Below are positions 36,358 through 46,877 of a DNA stretch of 64,000 nt, piece by piece. The first letter of the stretch is position 1. Every line of letters begins with the position of its first letter. The notes under the pieces were generated by a model. That model ran no database searches. It was not told where the DNA came from and worked only from the letters and a program-made list of their open reading frames with translations. The stretch comes from Pseudomonas sp. Its GTDB lineage: Bacteria > Pseudomonadota > Gammaproteobacteria > Pseudomonadales > Pseudomonadaceae. The position numbers were made by a program, and so were the translations under genes. The DNA is taken from contig JAUSOF010000033.1 of assembly GCA_030656145.1 (NCBI GenBank), forward strand, positions 175,421-239,420. The letters run 5' to 3'.

Positions 36358-36737
36358 GCAGTATGCGTCCCAGACCTGGGTCTAGCGCTTACAGATAGGC
36401 GGGCGTTGAGCGCAGCGGCTGTACATCAGCGCCAGACCACTCAACGCCTCGATTACCGGCGTCATATAAGGCATGTTTGTGGCGCCATGGGTAACGCATC
36501 GGCATGCCTTGTTTCACCCTAGTCAGCGACTCTGGCAAAACAGCTGGCTGCCGATTAGACTCGCCCCCGCAGGACGCGCCCCAACCTTTTGGACACACCG
36601 TCATGGACCGACTTCTGCCGCCATCCGCGTACTCGCAGATGCAGCGGCAATCCCGCCGATTCAATGCCTTGCCGATACCACGACAGCCTAAAGGCCGCCG
36701 TTGGCTTTCCTGTGCCCATTTATCCAATGAGATTCTT
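36358..36737. other. Gene-less region before the lipoprotein operon
   Basis: This 380-bp region has no convincing gene. It contains the small palindrome AGACCTGGGTCT near 36373-36384 and presumably the promoter of the lipoprotein operon, which I could not place. Frames through it have no recognisable similarity. Confidence 0.4.
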
Positions 36738-37406
36738 ATGAAAAAAATCATCTCGGCAAGCCTTGCAGGCTTGCTTGTAGTGCTCAGCGGTTGCGCCACT
36801 GAACAATCGCGCACTCTGGAAGTTGCAAAAGTCAGCACCGCCGGCAGCCACTACAGCGGCCCCCGCAGCCCGATTGCGGTCGGCAAGTTCGACAATCGCT
36901 CCAGCTATATGCGCGGCATCTTCAGTGACAATGTCGACCGCCTCGGCGGGCAAGCCAAAACGATCCTGATCACTCACTTGCAGCAGTCGAACCGCTTCAA
37001 CGTGCTCGACCGTGACAACCTGGCCGAACTGCAACAGGAGTCAGGCTTCTCCAAGCAAGTTCAGCAAGTACGCGGGGCAAACTTTGTTGTCACCGGTGAC
37101 GTAACCGAGTTCGGCCGTAAAGAGGTGGGCGACCACCAACTGTTCGGCATTCTGGGCCGCGGCAAACAACAGATTGCCTATGCCAAGGTCAATCTGAACA
37201 TAGTCAACGTACTGACATCCGAGGTGGTCTATTCCGCTCAAGGTGCTGGTGAGTACAGCCTCTCTAACCGGGAGATCGTAGGTTTCGGCGGTACTGCAAG
37301 CTATGACTCAACGCTCAACGGCAAAGTCCTGGACCTGGCGGTTCGTGAAGCGGTGAACAACCTGGTCAATGGCGTTGACAGTGGCGCCTGGCGTCCAGCC
37401 AAGTGA
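36738..37406 (+). CDS. CsgG-family outer membrane lipoprotein
   Basis: The 222-residue precursor has a lipoprotein signal ending in LSGC (Cys about residue 19). The body carries the CsgG/HfaB-like fold: SPIAVGKFDNRS, ITHLQQSNRFNVLDRDNLAEL and GANFVVTGDVTEFG are typical. CsgG itself exports curli subunits, but no curli genes are present, and short CsgG-like lipoproteins often have other envelope roles. It is the first gene of a three-lipoprotein operon with DUF4810 and DUF799 proteins. The function is unknown. Confidence 0.83.
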   Translation: MKKIISASLAGLLVVLSGCATEQSRTLEVAKVSTAGSHYSGPRSPIAVGKFDNRSSYMRGIFSDNVDRLGGQAKTILITHLQQSNRFNVLDRDNLAELQQESGFSKQVQQVRGANFVVTGDVTEFGRKEVGDHQLFGILGRGKQQIAYAKVNLNIVNVLTSEVVYSAQGAGEYSLSNREIVGFGGTASYDSTLNGKVLDLAVREAVNNLVNGVDSGAWRPAK

Positions 37407-37423
37407 GCCTGGAGAAATCGATC

Positions 37424-37774
37424 ATGAACCGCACCTCACGCTTCTTCCTAGCCCTGGTCACCACAGCCACATTGGGTGGCTGTGTGACTCAACCACAAAC
37501 GCTCTACTACTGGGATGGCTACCAGCAGCAGGTTTACCAGCGCTTCGACAACACCAGCGGCACCGAGGAGCAGATTGCCGCCCTTGAAGCGAGCCTGCAA
37601 AAGGCCCGCGCGGCGGATCGTGCGCTGCCACCCGGGTTCCATGCGCATCTCGGCATGTTGTATGCGGACATCGGCAGAGCCGATCAGGTCCGCCAACAAT
37701 TCGAGACAGAAAAAACGCTGTTCCCCGAGTCCGCGCCGTACATGGACTTCCTCATGCGTAAATTTGAAAAGTGA
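37424..37774 (+). CDS. DUF4810 lipoprotein
   Basis: The 116-residue precursor has a lipobox LGGC (Cys about residue 20). TLYYWDGYQQQVYQRF and PPGFHAHLGMLYADIGRADQ are characteristic of DUF4810. The C-terminal half looks like a TPR-type helix pair, suggesting protein binding. The start has GGAG 9 nt upstream. The gene sits between the CsgG-like and DUF799 genes and overlaps the latter at its stop, so the products probably form one envelope complex. Confidence 0.8.
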   Translation: MNRTSRFFLALVTTATLGGCVTQPQTLYYWDGYQQQVYQRFDNTSGTEEQIAALEASLQKARAADRALPPGFHAHLGMLYADIGRADQVRQQFETEKTLFPESAPYMDFLMRKFEK

Positions 37775-38442
37775 TGAGCATGCCATTTCTACATTCATTC
37801 AGACCGTTCGCCGCGCTGGCCGTTGCCATGTTTCTTGCCGGCTGTGCCACGCCGCAAGCGCATGATTACAGTGCATTCAAAGAGAGCAACCCGACCTCTA
37901 TTCTGGTTCTGCCGCCGGTTAACAAGTCACCCGATGTAAAAGCCTCCTACAGCGTTTACTCGCATATCACCTTGCCCCTGAGTGAGGCTGGTTACTATGT
38001 GTTGCCCGTGGCGGTGGTCGATGAAACCTTCAAGCAAAATGGCCTGATGAACGCCGAAGAGATCCGCGACGTCTCACCGCAGAAACTGCATGAGATTTTT
38101 GGCGCCGATACGGTGCTGTACCTGGATGTCATGGAGTACGGCAGCAGCTACATGATCATCACCAGTGAAGTTGTCGTGTCCGTCACCGCAACACTGGTCG
38201 ACCTGCGTAGCGGCAAGCAACTGTGGAAGGGGGCTGCCCGTGCCAGCAGTGCAGAGCAGCAACAAAACAGCGGTGGCGGTCTTGCCGGCCTGCTGATAAC
38301 CGCATTGGTCAACCAGGTAATGAACACCCTGAGTGATCGCGGCCATGAAATCGCTGGTATCACCAGCCATCGCTTGCTTGCCAGCAACCCCGTGAATGGC
38401 ATTCTGCCGGGCCCGCGAGCGCGCCCGACCAGCGCTCGCTAA
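37774..38442 (+). CDS. DUF799 (GNA1162-like) lipoprotein
   Basis: The 222-residue precursor has a lipobox LAGC near residue 25. PTSILVLPPVNKSPDVKAS, GYYVLPVAVVDETFK and ADTVLYLDVMEYGSSY are conserved in the DUF799 family that includes neisserial GNA1162. The ATG at 37774 overlaps the preceding stop by one base; GTG at 37771 is an alternative. A C-terminal GGGLAGLLITALVNQ segment is hydrophobic. GNA1162-type proteins adopt a fold related to the TolB N-terminal domain and CsgG, so the two lipoproteins in this operon may be structurally related partners. Confidence 0.8.
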   Translation: MSMPFLHSFRPFAALAVAMFLAGCATPQAHDYSAFKESNPTSILVLPPVNKSPDVKASYSVYSHITLPLSEAGYYVLPVAVVDETFKQNGLMNAEEIRDVSPQKLHEIFGADTVLYLDVMEYGSSYMIITSEVVVSVTATLVDLRSGKQLWKGAARASSAEQQQNSGGGLAGLLITALVNQVMNTLSDRGHEIAGITSHRLLASNPVNGILPGPRARPTSAR

Positions 38443-38451
38443 CATGCCACG

Positions 38452-38488
38452 GCTTCAGGTGGCGGGGCTCGGCATTGCCACCTGAAGC
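38452..38488. terminator. Hairpin between convergent lipoprotein operon and phhR
   Basis: GCTTCAGGTGGC and GCCACCTGAAGC form a perfect 12-bp stem with a 13-nt loop, in the 62-bp gap between two converging genes. It is a likely shared terminator, but there is no T run on either side. Confidence 0.55.
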
Positions 38489-38504
38489 AGCGGCGCGGTA
38501 CTCG

Positions 38505-40058
<1,554 letters not shown>

Positions 40059-40184
40059 GGCAGGCCCTGAACATAGTGTCTGATGGCAGCGCGTCGAAAA
40101 TTGACTAACTGCCCTTATTATTCGTCAAGAATATGTGACAGATTAGTCCTACAGCAAGGCGATAGTTGGCCACACTGACAACAA

Positions 40185-40202
40185 CGTAACTTTTTCTTTA
40201 CG
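40185..40202 (+). promoter_or_regulatory. Candidate PhhR/TyrR box upstream of phhA
   Basis: CGTAAC-N6-TTTACG resembles the TyrR/PhhR consensus TGTAAA-N6-TTTACA with 9 of 12 defined positions. It lies 110 bp before the phhA start and 127 bp from phhR. I could not identify a -24/-12 pair. Confidence 0.45.
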
Positions 40203-40312
40203 ATATCAGCGCTCTTATCCCTCCCCCACCGCCGCATTCCCTGCTGCACAACTGCGCAACCTGGGTTATCCATAGTCCAAGACAACAACAATGGCCCCAG
40301 CAGGAGGCAGCA

Positions 40313-41098
40313 ATGAAGAGCACCCAGTATGTGGCTCGGCAACCGGATGCAAGCGGCTTCATCGACTACGGCGAAGGTGAGCATCAGGTGTGGAATACCC
40401 TGATCACCCGGCAACTCAAGGTTATTGAAGGCCGTGCTTGCCAGGAGTACCTGGACGGTATCGAGCAACTCGGCCTGCCCCATGAGCGTATCCCGCAACT
40501 CGATGAAGTGAATCGGGTGCTCCACGCTGCCACCGGCTGGCGCGTCACCCGGGTACCGGCGCTGATCCCCTTCCAGACCTTTTTCGAACTGCTGGCCAGC
40601 AAGCAATTCCCGGTGGCCACGTTTATCCGCAGCCCAGAGGAACTCGACTACCTGCAGGAGCCCGACATCTTTCACGAGATTTTCGGTCACTGCCCATTGT
40701 TGACCAACCCCTGGTTCGCCGAATTTACCCATATCTATGGCAAGCTCGGCCTCAAGGCCACTAAAGAGCAGCGCGTTTACCTTGCGCGCCTGTACTGGCT
40801 GACCATCGAGTTTGGCCTGGTCGACACCAGCCAGGGCCGCCGGATCTACGGCGGCGGCATCCTCTCTTCGCCGAAGGAAACCGTCTACAGCCTGTCCGGA
40901 CAAGCCGAGCACCTGCCATTCAACCCGATCGAGGCCATGCGCACGCCTTACCGCATCGACATCCTGCAACCGTTGTACTTCGTCCTGCCGGAGCTCAAGC
41001 ACCTGTTCGCGCTGGCGCACCAGGACATCATGGGCATGGTTGATCAAGCCATGCAGATGGGCCTGCACACGCCGAAGTTTTCACCGAAAGCCGCCTGA
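40313..41098 (+). CDS. phhA: Phenylalanine 4-hydroxylase
   Basis: The 261-residue monooxygenase turns phenylalanine into tyrosine using tetrahydrobiopterin-type cofactor and non-haem iron. Iron ligands are His121 and His126 in FHEIFGHCPLL plus a Glu about 40 residues later (TIEFGL). The length and lack of an N-terminal regulatory domain are typical of the bacterial enzyme. A pterin carbinolamine dehydratase gene follows for cofactor recycling, and an aromatic aminotransferase completes the operon. Confidence 0.96.
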   Translation: MKSTQYVARQPDASGFIDYGEGEHQVWNTLITRQLKVIEGRACQEYLDGIEQLGLPHERIPQLDEVNRVLHAATGWRVTRVPALIPFQTFFELLASKQFPVATFIRSPEELDYLQEPDIFHEIFGHCPLLTNPWFAEFTHIYGKLGLKATKEQRVYLARLYWLTIEFGLVDTSQGRRIYGGGILSSPKETVYSLSGQAEHLPFNPIEAMRTPYRIDILQPLYFVLPELKHLFALAHQDIMGMVDQAMQMGLHTPKFSPKAA

Positions 41099-41158
41099 AG
41101 ACCCTATGCGGACCGGCTCAACCTGCGCCTATTCACTATCATCATTCTGGAGAATTCC

Positions 41159-41512
41159 ATGACCCTTGCCCAAGCCCAATGCGAAGCCTGCCGCGCCGAC
41201 GCCCCGAAAGTCTCGGACGAGGAGTTGGCCGAGTTGATCCGCGAGATCCCCGACTGGAATATCGAGGTGCGTGACGACCACATGGAGCTGGAGCGGGTGT
41301 TCCTGTTCAAGAACTTTCGCCACGCCCTGGCCTTCACCAACGCAGTCGGCGCCATCGCCGAGGAAGTCGGCCACCACCCGGCTCTGGTCACCGAGTGGGG
41401 CAAGGTCACCGTCACCTGGTGGAGCCATGAGATGCGCGGCCTGCACCGCAACGACTTCATCATGGCCGCCCGCACCGATGTCCTCGCCGCCGCTGCCGAG
41501 GGCCGCAAGTGA
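41159..41512 (+). CDS. phhB: Pterin-4a-carbinolamine dehydratase
   Basis: The 117-residue protein dehydrates the 4a-hydroxypterin made by PhhA, so that the cofactor can be reduced again. [20 protein letters not shown] carries the conserved His-His-Pro triad, and the rest fits the PCD/DCoH fold. CTGGAG lies before the ATG. Its stop overlaps the GTG start of phhC by 4 bp. Confidence 0.95.
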   Translation: MTLAQAQCEACRADAPKVSDEELAELIREIPDWNIEVRDDHMELERVFLFKNFRHALAFTNAVGAIAEEVGHHPALVTEWGKVTVTWWSHEMRGLHRNDFIMAARTDVLAAAAEGRK

Positions 41513-42705
41513 ACCATTTCGCCCAGATTGCACGGGTGCCCGGCGACCCGATACTGGGGCTGATGGAGGCCTATCGCAGCGACCGCAACCCGGCCAAACT
41601 CGACCTGGGTGTCGGCGTCTACAAGGATGCCCAGGGCCTGACGCCGATCCCGCAAGCGGTGAAGCTGGCCGAGCAGCGCCTGGTCGAGCGCGAAACCACC
41701 AAGAGCTATATCGGTGGCCACGGCGATGCCTTGTTTTGCAGCCACCTGGCCAGCCTGGTGCTGGGCGCCGCCAGCCCCTTGCTCGCCGAGCAGCGCGCGG
41801 CGGCCAGCCAGACGCCTGGCGGCACCGGCGCCCTGCGTCTGGTCGCAGACTTTATTGGCCACTGCCTACCGGGCCGGGGTATCTGGCTGAGCGACCCGAC
41901 CTGGCCGATTCATGAAACCATCTTTGCCGAGGCCGGGCTGCGCGTCGGCCATTACCCCTATGTCGGCGCCGACAACCGGCTCAATGTCGAGGCGATGATT
42001 GCCGCGCTCAGCCACCTGCCTCAGGGCGACGTGGTGCTGCTGCACGCCTGCTGCCATAACCCGACTGGGTTCGACCTCGGCCAGGACGACTGGCGCCGCG
42101 TGCTGGAGGTGGTCAAGGCCCGCGAACTGCTGCCGCTGATCGATTTTGCCTACCAGGGCTTCGGCGCCGGGCTTGAACAGGATGCCTGGGCTGTGCGCCT
42201 GTTTGCCGACGAGTTGCCCGAGCTACTGATCACCAGTTCCTGCTCGAAGAACTTCGGCCTCTACCGCGAGCGCACCGGCGCCCTGATTGTCTGCAGCAAC
42301 GACGTGGAAAAACTGCTGGATGTGCGCAGCCAACTGGCCTCGATCGCCCGCAATCTATGGTCGACACCGCCGGCTCACGGCGCGGCCATAGTCGCCAGCA
42401 TCCTCGATAATGAGGAACTCAGAACACTATGGCGCGATGAACTGGAGGCCATGCGCCAACGGGTCGCCGGACTGCGCCTGGGGCTGGTTGAGGCCCTGCA
42501 GCCCTATGGCCTGGCCGAACGTTTCGCGCATATCGCCGAACAACGCGGGATGTTCTCCTACACCGGTTTGACGCCCCAGCAGGTGCAGCGTCTGCGCGAG
42601 GAATTCAGCGTGTATATGGTCGGCTCCGGGAGGGCCAACGTCGCCGGCCTGGACGCCAATCGCCTGGATCAACTGGCCAACGCGATTGCCCACGTTTGTG
42701 TTTAG
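41509..42705 (+). CDS. phhC: Aromatic amino acid aminotransferase
   Basis: The 398-residue PLP enzyme of the aspartate/aromatic aminotransferase family I transfers the amino group of tyrosine or phenylalanine to 2-oxoglutarate. [29 protein letters not shown] and the PLP lysine in [15 protein letters not shown] (about residue 246) are conserved. The start is GTG, coupled with phhB by a GTGA overlap. It links phenylalanine hydroxylation to homogentisate breakdown. Confidence 0.94.
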   Translation: MNHFAQIARVPGDPILGLMEAYRSDRNPAKLDLGVGVYKDAQGLTPIPQAVKLAEQRLVERETTKSYIGGHGDALFCSHLASLVLGAASPLLAEQRAAASQTPGGTGALRLVADFIGHCLPGRGIWLSDPTWPIHETIFAEAGLRVGHYPYVGADNRLNVEAMIAALSHLPQGDVVLLHACCHNPTGFDLGQDDWRRVLEVVKARELLPLIDFAYQGFGAGLEQDAWAVRLFADELPELLITSSCSKNFGLYRERTGALIVCSNDVEKLLDVRSQLASIARNLWSTPPAHGAAIVASILDNEELRTLWRDELEAMRQRVAGLRLGLVEALQPYGLAERFAHIAEQRGMFSYTGLTPQQVQRLREEFSVYMVGSGRANVAGLDANRLDQLANAIAHVCV

Positions 42706-42723
42706 CTTGGCTTACCGCACGCC

Positions 42724-42753
42724 TGCGCACAGGAGCACCTTGTCCTGTGCGCA
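42724..42753. terminator. Bidirectional hairpin between phhC and nahK
   Basis: TGCGCACAGGA and TCCTGTGCGCA form a perfect 11-bp stem with an 8-nt loop between the two convergent genes. It lacks a strong T run. Confidence 0.6.
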
Positions 42754-42777
42754 TATCCTGCCGACGCAAAACGCGAC

Positions 42778-45417
42778 TTAACCGCCATTCTTTTCCAGCA
42801 AATGACTCATGGCTGTTTTCAGCTTCATCGGTCGTACCGGCTTGTGCATCAGGGTGTGGCCAAGCTCGCGCATCTGTTGTTTGAGTTCGTTGCTGTAGTT
42901 GGCGGTGATCATCAACGCCGGCAGCGGCGTGCTGCGCCGGGCGTTGATCAGGGCCACGGCATCGACGCCGTTGTGCCCGTCGTCGAGGTGGTAATCGGCG
43001 ATCAACAGGTCGGCATCGGCGTGATAGTTGTCGACCTGGCGCGCCAGGTCTTCTTCGGAAAGCGCGGTGACCACCTGGCAACCCCAGGCCTCCAGCAGGG
43101 TACGCATGCCCGCGCAGATTGCCGCATCGTTATCCAGCACCCAGATCCGCGATCCGCTGAGGCGTTCGAGCAGCAGATCAGACGCCTCATGCACCACCCG
43201 CGCGCGCGGCGCGAGAGCAGTCAGGGGGACTTCAATGGCAAACATCGAACCCTTGCCCAGTTGCGAGGACACGCGGATACGATGACCGAGCATGCGCGCG
43301 ATCTTGTCGACGATGGCCAGACCCAAACCGAGGCCGCGGTCCTGCTTGCGGTGCGTGACATCGCCGCGCTTGAACTCCTGGAATATTTCGCCGAGCTTGT
43401 CCTCGGCGATGCCGATCCCGGTGTCCCAGACCTCGATCGACAGACTCTGCCGGTGCCGGCGGCAACCGAGCAGGATGCGTCCGCTGGTGGTGTAACGGAT
43501 GGCATTGCTCAGCAGGTTGCGCAGAATCCGCGCCAGTAACTGGATGTCGCTACGCACCAGCGCCGAGCTGGCCACGAAGTCCAGGCGCAGGCCTTCGCTG
43601 CCGGCGATCTGGTGGTATTCGGCGGCGAGGTTCTCCAGCAGTTCGCTGACGGCGAACGGAGCAATATCCGGTTTGATTACCCCTGCATCCAGCTTGGAGA
43701 TATCCACCAGGGTGCCGAGCAAGCTTTCCACGTCCTCCAGCGAGTTGCTGACGTTGCGCACCAGGGCGGCGCTTTCGACCAGGTCGCGCTTTTCCAGCAG
43801 CGCACTGGTGAACAGCCGTGCGGCGTTCAAGGGCTGCAGCAAGTCGTGGCTGACTGCGGCGAGGAACTTGGTCTTCGACAGATTGGCCTGCTCGGCCTCG
43901 CCCTTGGCTTCGCGCAGACGGGCTTCCATCTGGGTGCGCTCGTCGATTTCGCAGCGCAGCTGGGCATTGAGGTCGGTAAGCTCGGCGGTACGTTCGCGCA
44001 CCCGCTGTTCGAGGTGCTGGTAAGCCTGATGCAACGCCTCGGCGGTGCGCCGGCGCTCGGTAATGTCGCGAATCAGCACAAAGATGCCGAGCACCTCGCC
44101 GCTGGCCTGACGATTGGGTACATAGGAGCGCAACATGTAGCGCTCCTGCCCATTATGGTTGGTCTCGGCCACCTCGAAAGTCACACTTTCGCCAGACAAG
44201 GCCCGCTCGATATACGGCTCCAGACGCCTGCAATGTTCTTCGTTGTGCACCTCGCGCAGGCTCTGGCCGAGCATCGCGCCGCGCGGCCAGCAGTACCATT
44301 CCTCATAGACCTTGTTGGTGAACTCGTAGACCAGGTCGGCATTCAGGTAGGCGATCAGCGCCGGCACGTGGTCGGTGATCAGGCGGATCCAGCGCTCGCT
44401 TTCACTGAGTGCTTCGGCATGCCGATAACGCTCGGTGATGTCGGTAAAGGTGTTGACGAAACCGCCAGTGGGCAGCGGATGGGTGCGCACCTCGAGCATG
44501 CGGCCGTCAAACAGGCGCAACTCCAGCTCCTCGATGGGCTTGCCGTTGGCATCGCGACTCTCGGGGGTCAGCAGTTGTAACTCGCTGTCGGCCATCACCT
44601 CGGCGAAGGGCCGATGGGCGTTGATCGGTGCCAGGCCGCAGAGGTCGAGAAAGCGGTGGTTCCACAGCTCCAACTGGCCCTCGACATTGACCATGGCCAT
44701 GCCTTGCGACAGGTTGTCCATGGCGCGCTGCAGCAACCGCGACTTCTGTGCCAGGGCCTGTTCGCGGCGCAGGGTTTCGTTCTGTTTGACCTCGGTAATA
44801 TCGGTATACAGGATCACCAGCCCGCCCTCACGGGTCGGCCGCTCGCTGACCTGCACCCAGCGTCCGTCGCGCAGGCGATAGAGCATGTGCTCACCGTCTT
44901 TGCCGCGCTGCTCCTCGACCACCAGGCCGGTGCTCTTGCTCAGGCGTTTGATCTCGGTCAGCCGGGTACCCGCGCTGATGCGTGCGCGGCTATGGGCCCA
45001 GAACGATTTGAAGCGGCTGTTGAACAGCACGATGCGCTGTTCGCTGTCGAACAGGACGAAGGCGTCGGAAATGCTTTCGATGGCATCGATCAGGTGCTGG
45101 TGGGCGGTCTCGGCACGCAGCCGTGCATCGCTGAGCAATTGGTTGCTGGACTTCAGCTCGGCCATCGCCTGGTTCAGTGCATCGGTGCGCTCGCGCACCT
45201 GTTCGGCGAGCACCACCGAGTGCTGGAAGGCCGCATAGGCATCATCACCGCGCGCATGAACCGACTCGACCCGCTCGATCAATGCCGTATTGATCCGTTT
45301 GAGCTTGTGGTTATCCTTCTCCAGCGCCGCACAACGGGCCTGCAGCTCGGCGACATCAGCCTCGACCGGGACGGCCAATGGCGACTCCGGTGAAGGTCTG
45401 GTTGATGTGCATTCCAT
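42778..45417 (-). CDS. nahK: NahK-type hybrid histidine kinase
   Basis: The 879-residue soluble kinase has an N-terminal coiled coil (about 20-110), three PAS domains (about 113-215, 230-335, 345-455), a second coiled coil, a HisKA domain with phospho-His524 (AAVSHDLLQPLN), an HATPase domain (N box LLSNAIRYT, GLGLGLAI) and a C-terminal receiver with phospho-Asp808 (LLIADYHLDDG). There is no membrane segment. This is the P. aeruginosa NahK (ErcS') layout; it feeds HptB and biofilm control and is inhibited by NosP. GGGGAG lies 7 nt before the ATG, which supports a start inside nosP. Confidence 0.9.
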   Translation of the reverse strand: MECTSTRPSPESPLAVPVEADVAELQARCAALEKDNHKLKRINTALIERVESVHARGDDAYAAFQHSVVLAEQVRERTDALNQAMAELKSSNQLLSDARLRAETAHQHLIDAIESISDAFVLFDSEQRIVLFNSRFKSFWAHSRARISAGTRLTEIKRLSKSTGLVVEEQRGKDGEHMLYRLRDGRWVQVSERPTREGGLVILYTDITEVKQNETLRREQALAQKSRLLQRAMDNLSQGMAMVNVEGQLELWNHRFLDLCGLAPINAHRPFAEVMADSELQLLTPESRDANGKPIEELELRLFDGRMLEVRTHPLPTGGFVNTFTDITERYRHAEALSESERWIRLITDHVPALIAYLNADLVYEFTNKVYEEWYCWPRGAMLGQSLREVHNEEHCRRLEPYIERALSGESVTFEVAETNHNGQERYMLRSYVPNRQASGEVLGIFVLIRDITERRRTAEALHQAYQHLEQRVRERTAELTDLNAQLRCEIDERTQMEARLREAKGEAEQANLSKTKFLAAVSHDLLQPLNAARLFTSALLEKRDLVESAALVRNVSNSLEDVESLLGTLVDISKLDAGVIKPDIAPFAVSELLENLAAEYHQIAGSEGLRLDFVASSALVRSDIQLLARILRNLLSNAIRYTTSGRILLGCRRHRQSLSIEVWDTGIGIAEDKLGEIFQEFKRGDVTHRKQDRGLGLGLAIVDKIARMLGHRIRVSSQLGKGSMFAIEVPLTALAPRARVVHEASDLLLERLSGSRIWVLDNDAAICAGMRTLLEAWGCQVVTALSEEDLARQVDNYHADADLLIADYHLDDGHNGVDAVALINARRSTPLPALMITANYSNELKQQMRELGHTLMHKPVRPMKLKTAMSHLLEKNGG

Positions 45418-46510
45418 TGAACTGCTCCCCGTAGGTATTGAACCCTATGACTTGCTGGCTACGCAGGAAGGCCGAGACTGGCTCGACGCCACCGCCGTCC
45501 TCGATTTCCAGGCGGCGCAGAAAACAATCGCAGCCGATAGTCAGCAGCAAGGGGCCGAGGCGCTCGCGCAGCCCCTCGAACAGGTTTTCCAGATTGGGCA
45601 ATAGCGGCCCAGGACGCATGGCCGTCAGGACGATCCCGTTCTCCACCGCACAATAGAAACTCAAGCTGAGATCCTCGTTGACCCGCTGGATCGAGCGTAC
45701 GTAGTACTGATCGCTGATCCTTACAGCCAGAGGGTTGGCGGCGAACACCCGATGATCCAAGGCCTCCAGCGGCACGCCGATAAGCTCGGCGTATTCCTGC
45801 GCGGCCGGCGCCGCATTCAGCTCATACACCCGGCGGCTGGTGCTGTCGGCTCGGGTGACCACCAGCTTCTCGGCGCAAGGCTCGATGTGATGGGTACTGA
45901 ATACCTCAAAGTCCAGCCAGGTATTGAACAGCACCACCACTGCCGCGCCCGTATGGAACTTGCCGCCGTAGTAAACATGGGTGTGGGTCAGGTGATTGTC
46001 GTCACCGGCCGAACCGCCGAAATGCGGAATGCTGCCGAAGGCCGCGCTGAGCGCACCAAGCACCACTTCCTCACGACTGGATAAACCATCGAGCAGGGTC
46101 AGGGCGAAGCTGTGGCCCTTGATCGAGGCCAGTTCGTTGTTGCGGCAATCCTTGGCCAGACGCTCGACCAACTGCTGGGCGTCGATCAGGCTGAAACGCT
46201 CCATCTCGTCGATCAGGGCGCTGGAAATCGAGAAGCTGCGGTGATCGAAGCCCACCGCACTGACGCAACCACGACCATAACCATGCGCGGTGATCTCGCC
46301 GGCACTGGTGCAGCCGATCAGGCTGATGCCGCCGAAATACTGGTCCAGCGCCTCGCCGAGGCGCTCCAGATCGTATTCTGCCGAACAGAAGAACAATACA
46401 AAGCCCAGGTGCGGATGAATCAGCTGACGCGCCAACTCCTGCGCCACCAGCTCCACATCCGTAGCGCTCGAGGTCGCGGTGACCACGCCTTCAGTCCGTT
46501 CCTGCTGCAT
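45356..46510 (-). CDS. nosP: NosP-type FIST-domain nitric oxide sensor
   Basis: The 384-residue protein has FIST_N (about 30-225) and FIST_C (about 235-365) domains. GISLIGCTSAGEI, AFGSIPHFGGSAGDD and AVRISDQYYVRSIQRVNEDL are family blocks. The neighbour kinase and order match the nosP-nahK pair, in which NosP binds haem and NO and inhibits NahK. I did not identify the haem ligand with certainty. The ATG at 46510 is chosen; GTG at 46534 would add 8 residues. The 3' end overlaps nahK by 62 bp. Confidence 0.88.
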   Translation of the reverse strand: MQQERTEGVVTATSSATDVELVAQELARQLIHPHLGFVLFFCSAEYDLERLGEALDQYFGGISLIGCTSAGEITAHGYGRGCVSAVGFDHRSFSISSALIDEMERFSLIDAQQLVERLAKDCRNNELASIKGHSFALTLLDGLSSREEVVLGALSAAFGSIPHFGGSAGDDNHLTHTHVYYGGKFHTGAAVVVLFNTWLDFEVFSTHHIEPCAEKLVVTRADSTSRRVYELNAAPAAQEYAELIGVPLEALDHRVFAANPLAVRISDQYYVRSIQRVNEDLSLSFYCAVENGIVLTAMRPGPLLPNLENLFEGLRERLGPLLLTIGCDCFLRRLEIEDGGGVEPVSAFLRSQQVIGFNTYGEQFNGMHINQTFTGVAIGRPGRG

Positions 46511-46729
46511 AGCTTGCCCCAATAAAAATCCCACCTTCCATGGAATTATTCTACGAAGCTCCAGGCTTGCGCCCCATGCAACTTGAGTCGCGTCGACCTA
46601 CTCCCTAAGTAGCGGTCTATCACGCTCAAGGTCGCGCCTGCAGGTGCCGCGGCATTCTGTGGAAGGGACGCCAGGCTTGCAGCATCCATAAGAGCCTGGG
46701 CTTTGTGGGTTTAAAACAGCGTTAAAAAG

Positions 46730-46819
46730 CTAGATACAACGCCGGAGAATGATCGGCAGCGCCAGAAACAGGCTGGTAACGATCACCAGGATAAGCAACA
46801 AGTCCAGGTCGTAGGTCAT
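46730..46819 (-). CDS. 29-residue single-helix membrane micro-protein (hypothetical)
   Basis: The frame encodes MTYDLDLLLILVIVTSLFLA followed by LPIILRRCI, a short acidic N-terminus, one hydrophobic helix of about 18 residues and a basic end, an arrangement that fits the positive-inside rule. GAGGTG lies directly before the ATG. It begins 12 bp after the porin terminator, so it would need read-through or its own promoter. Composition and ribosome-binding site argue for a real gene, but a chance frame of this size is possible. Confidence 0.4.
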   Translation of the reverse strand: MTYDLDLLLILVIVTSLFLALPIILRRCI

Positions 46820-46831
46820 GCTCACCTCTAT

Positions 46832-46860
46832 AAAAAAACCGGACAGGCTGCCCTGTCCGG
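46832..46860 (-). terminator. Rho-independent terminator of the porin gene
   Basis: CCGGACAGG and CCTGTCCGG form a 9-bp stem with a 4-nt loop and seven T on the minus strand, 17 bp after the porin stop. Confidence 0.9.
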
Positions 46861-46877
46861 TTAATTTGCAGCGCGGT

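Noticed and set aside
38452-38488. Small RNA between DUF799 and phhR
   Set aside because: The gap is only 62 bp and the hairpin is better explained as a shared terminator.
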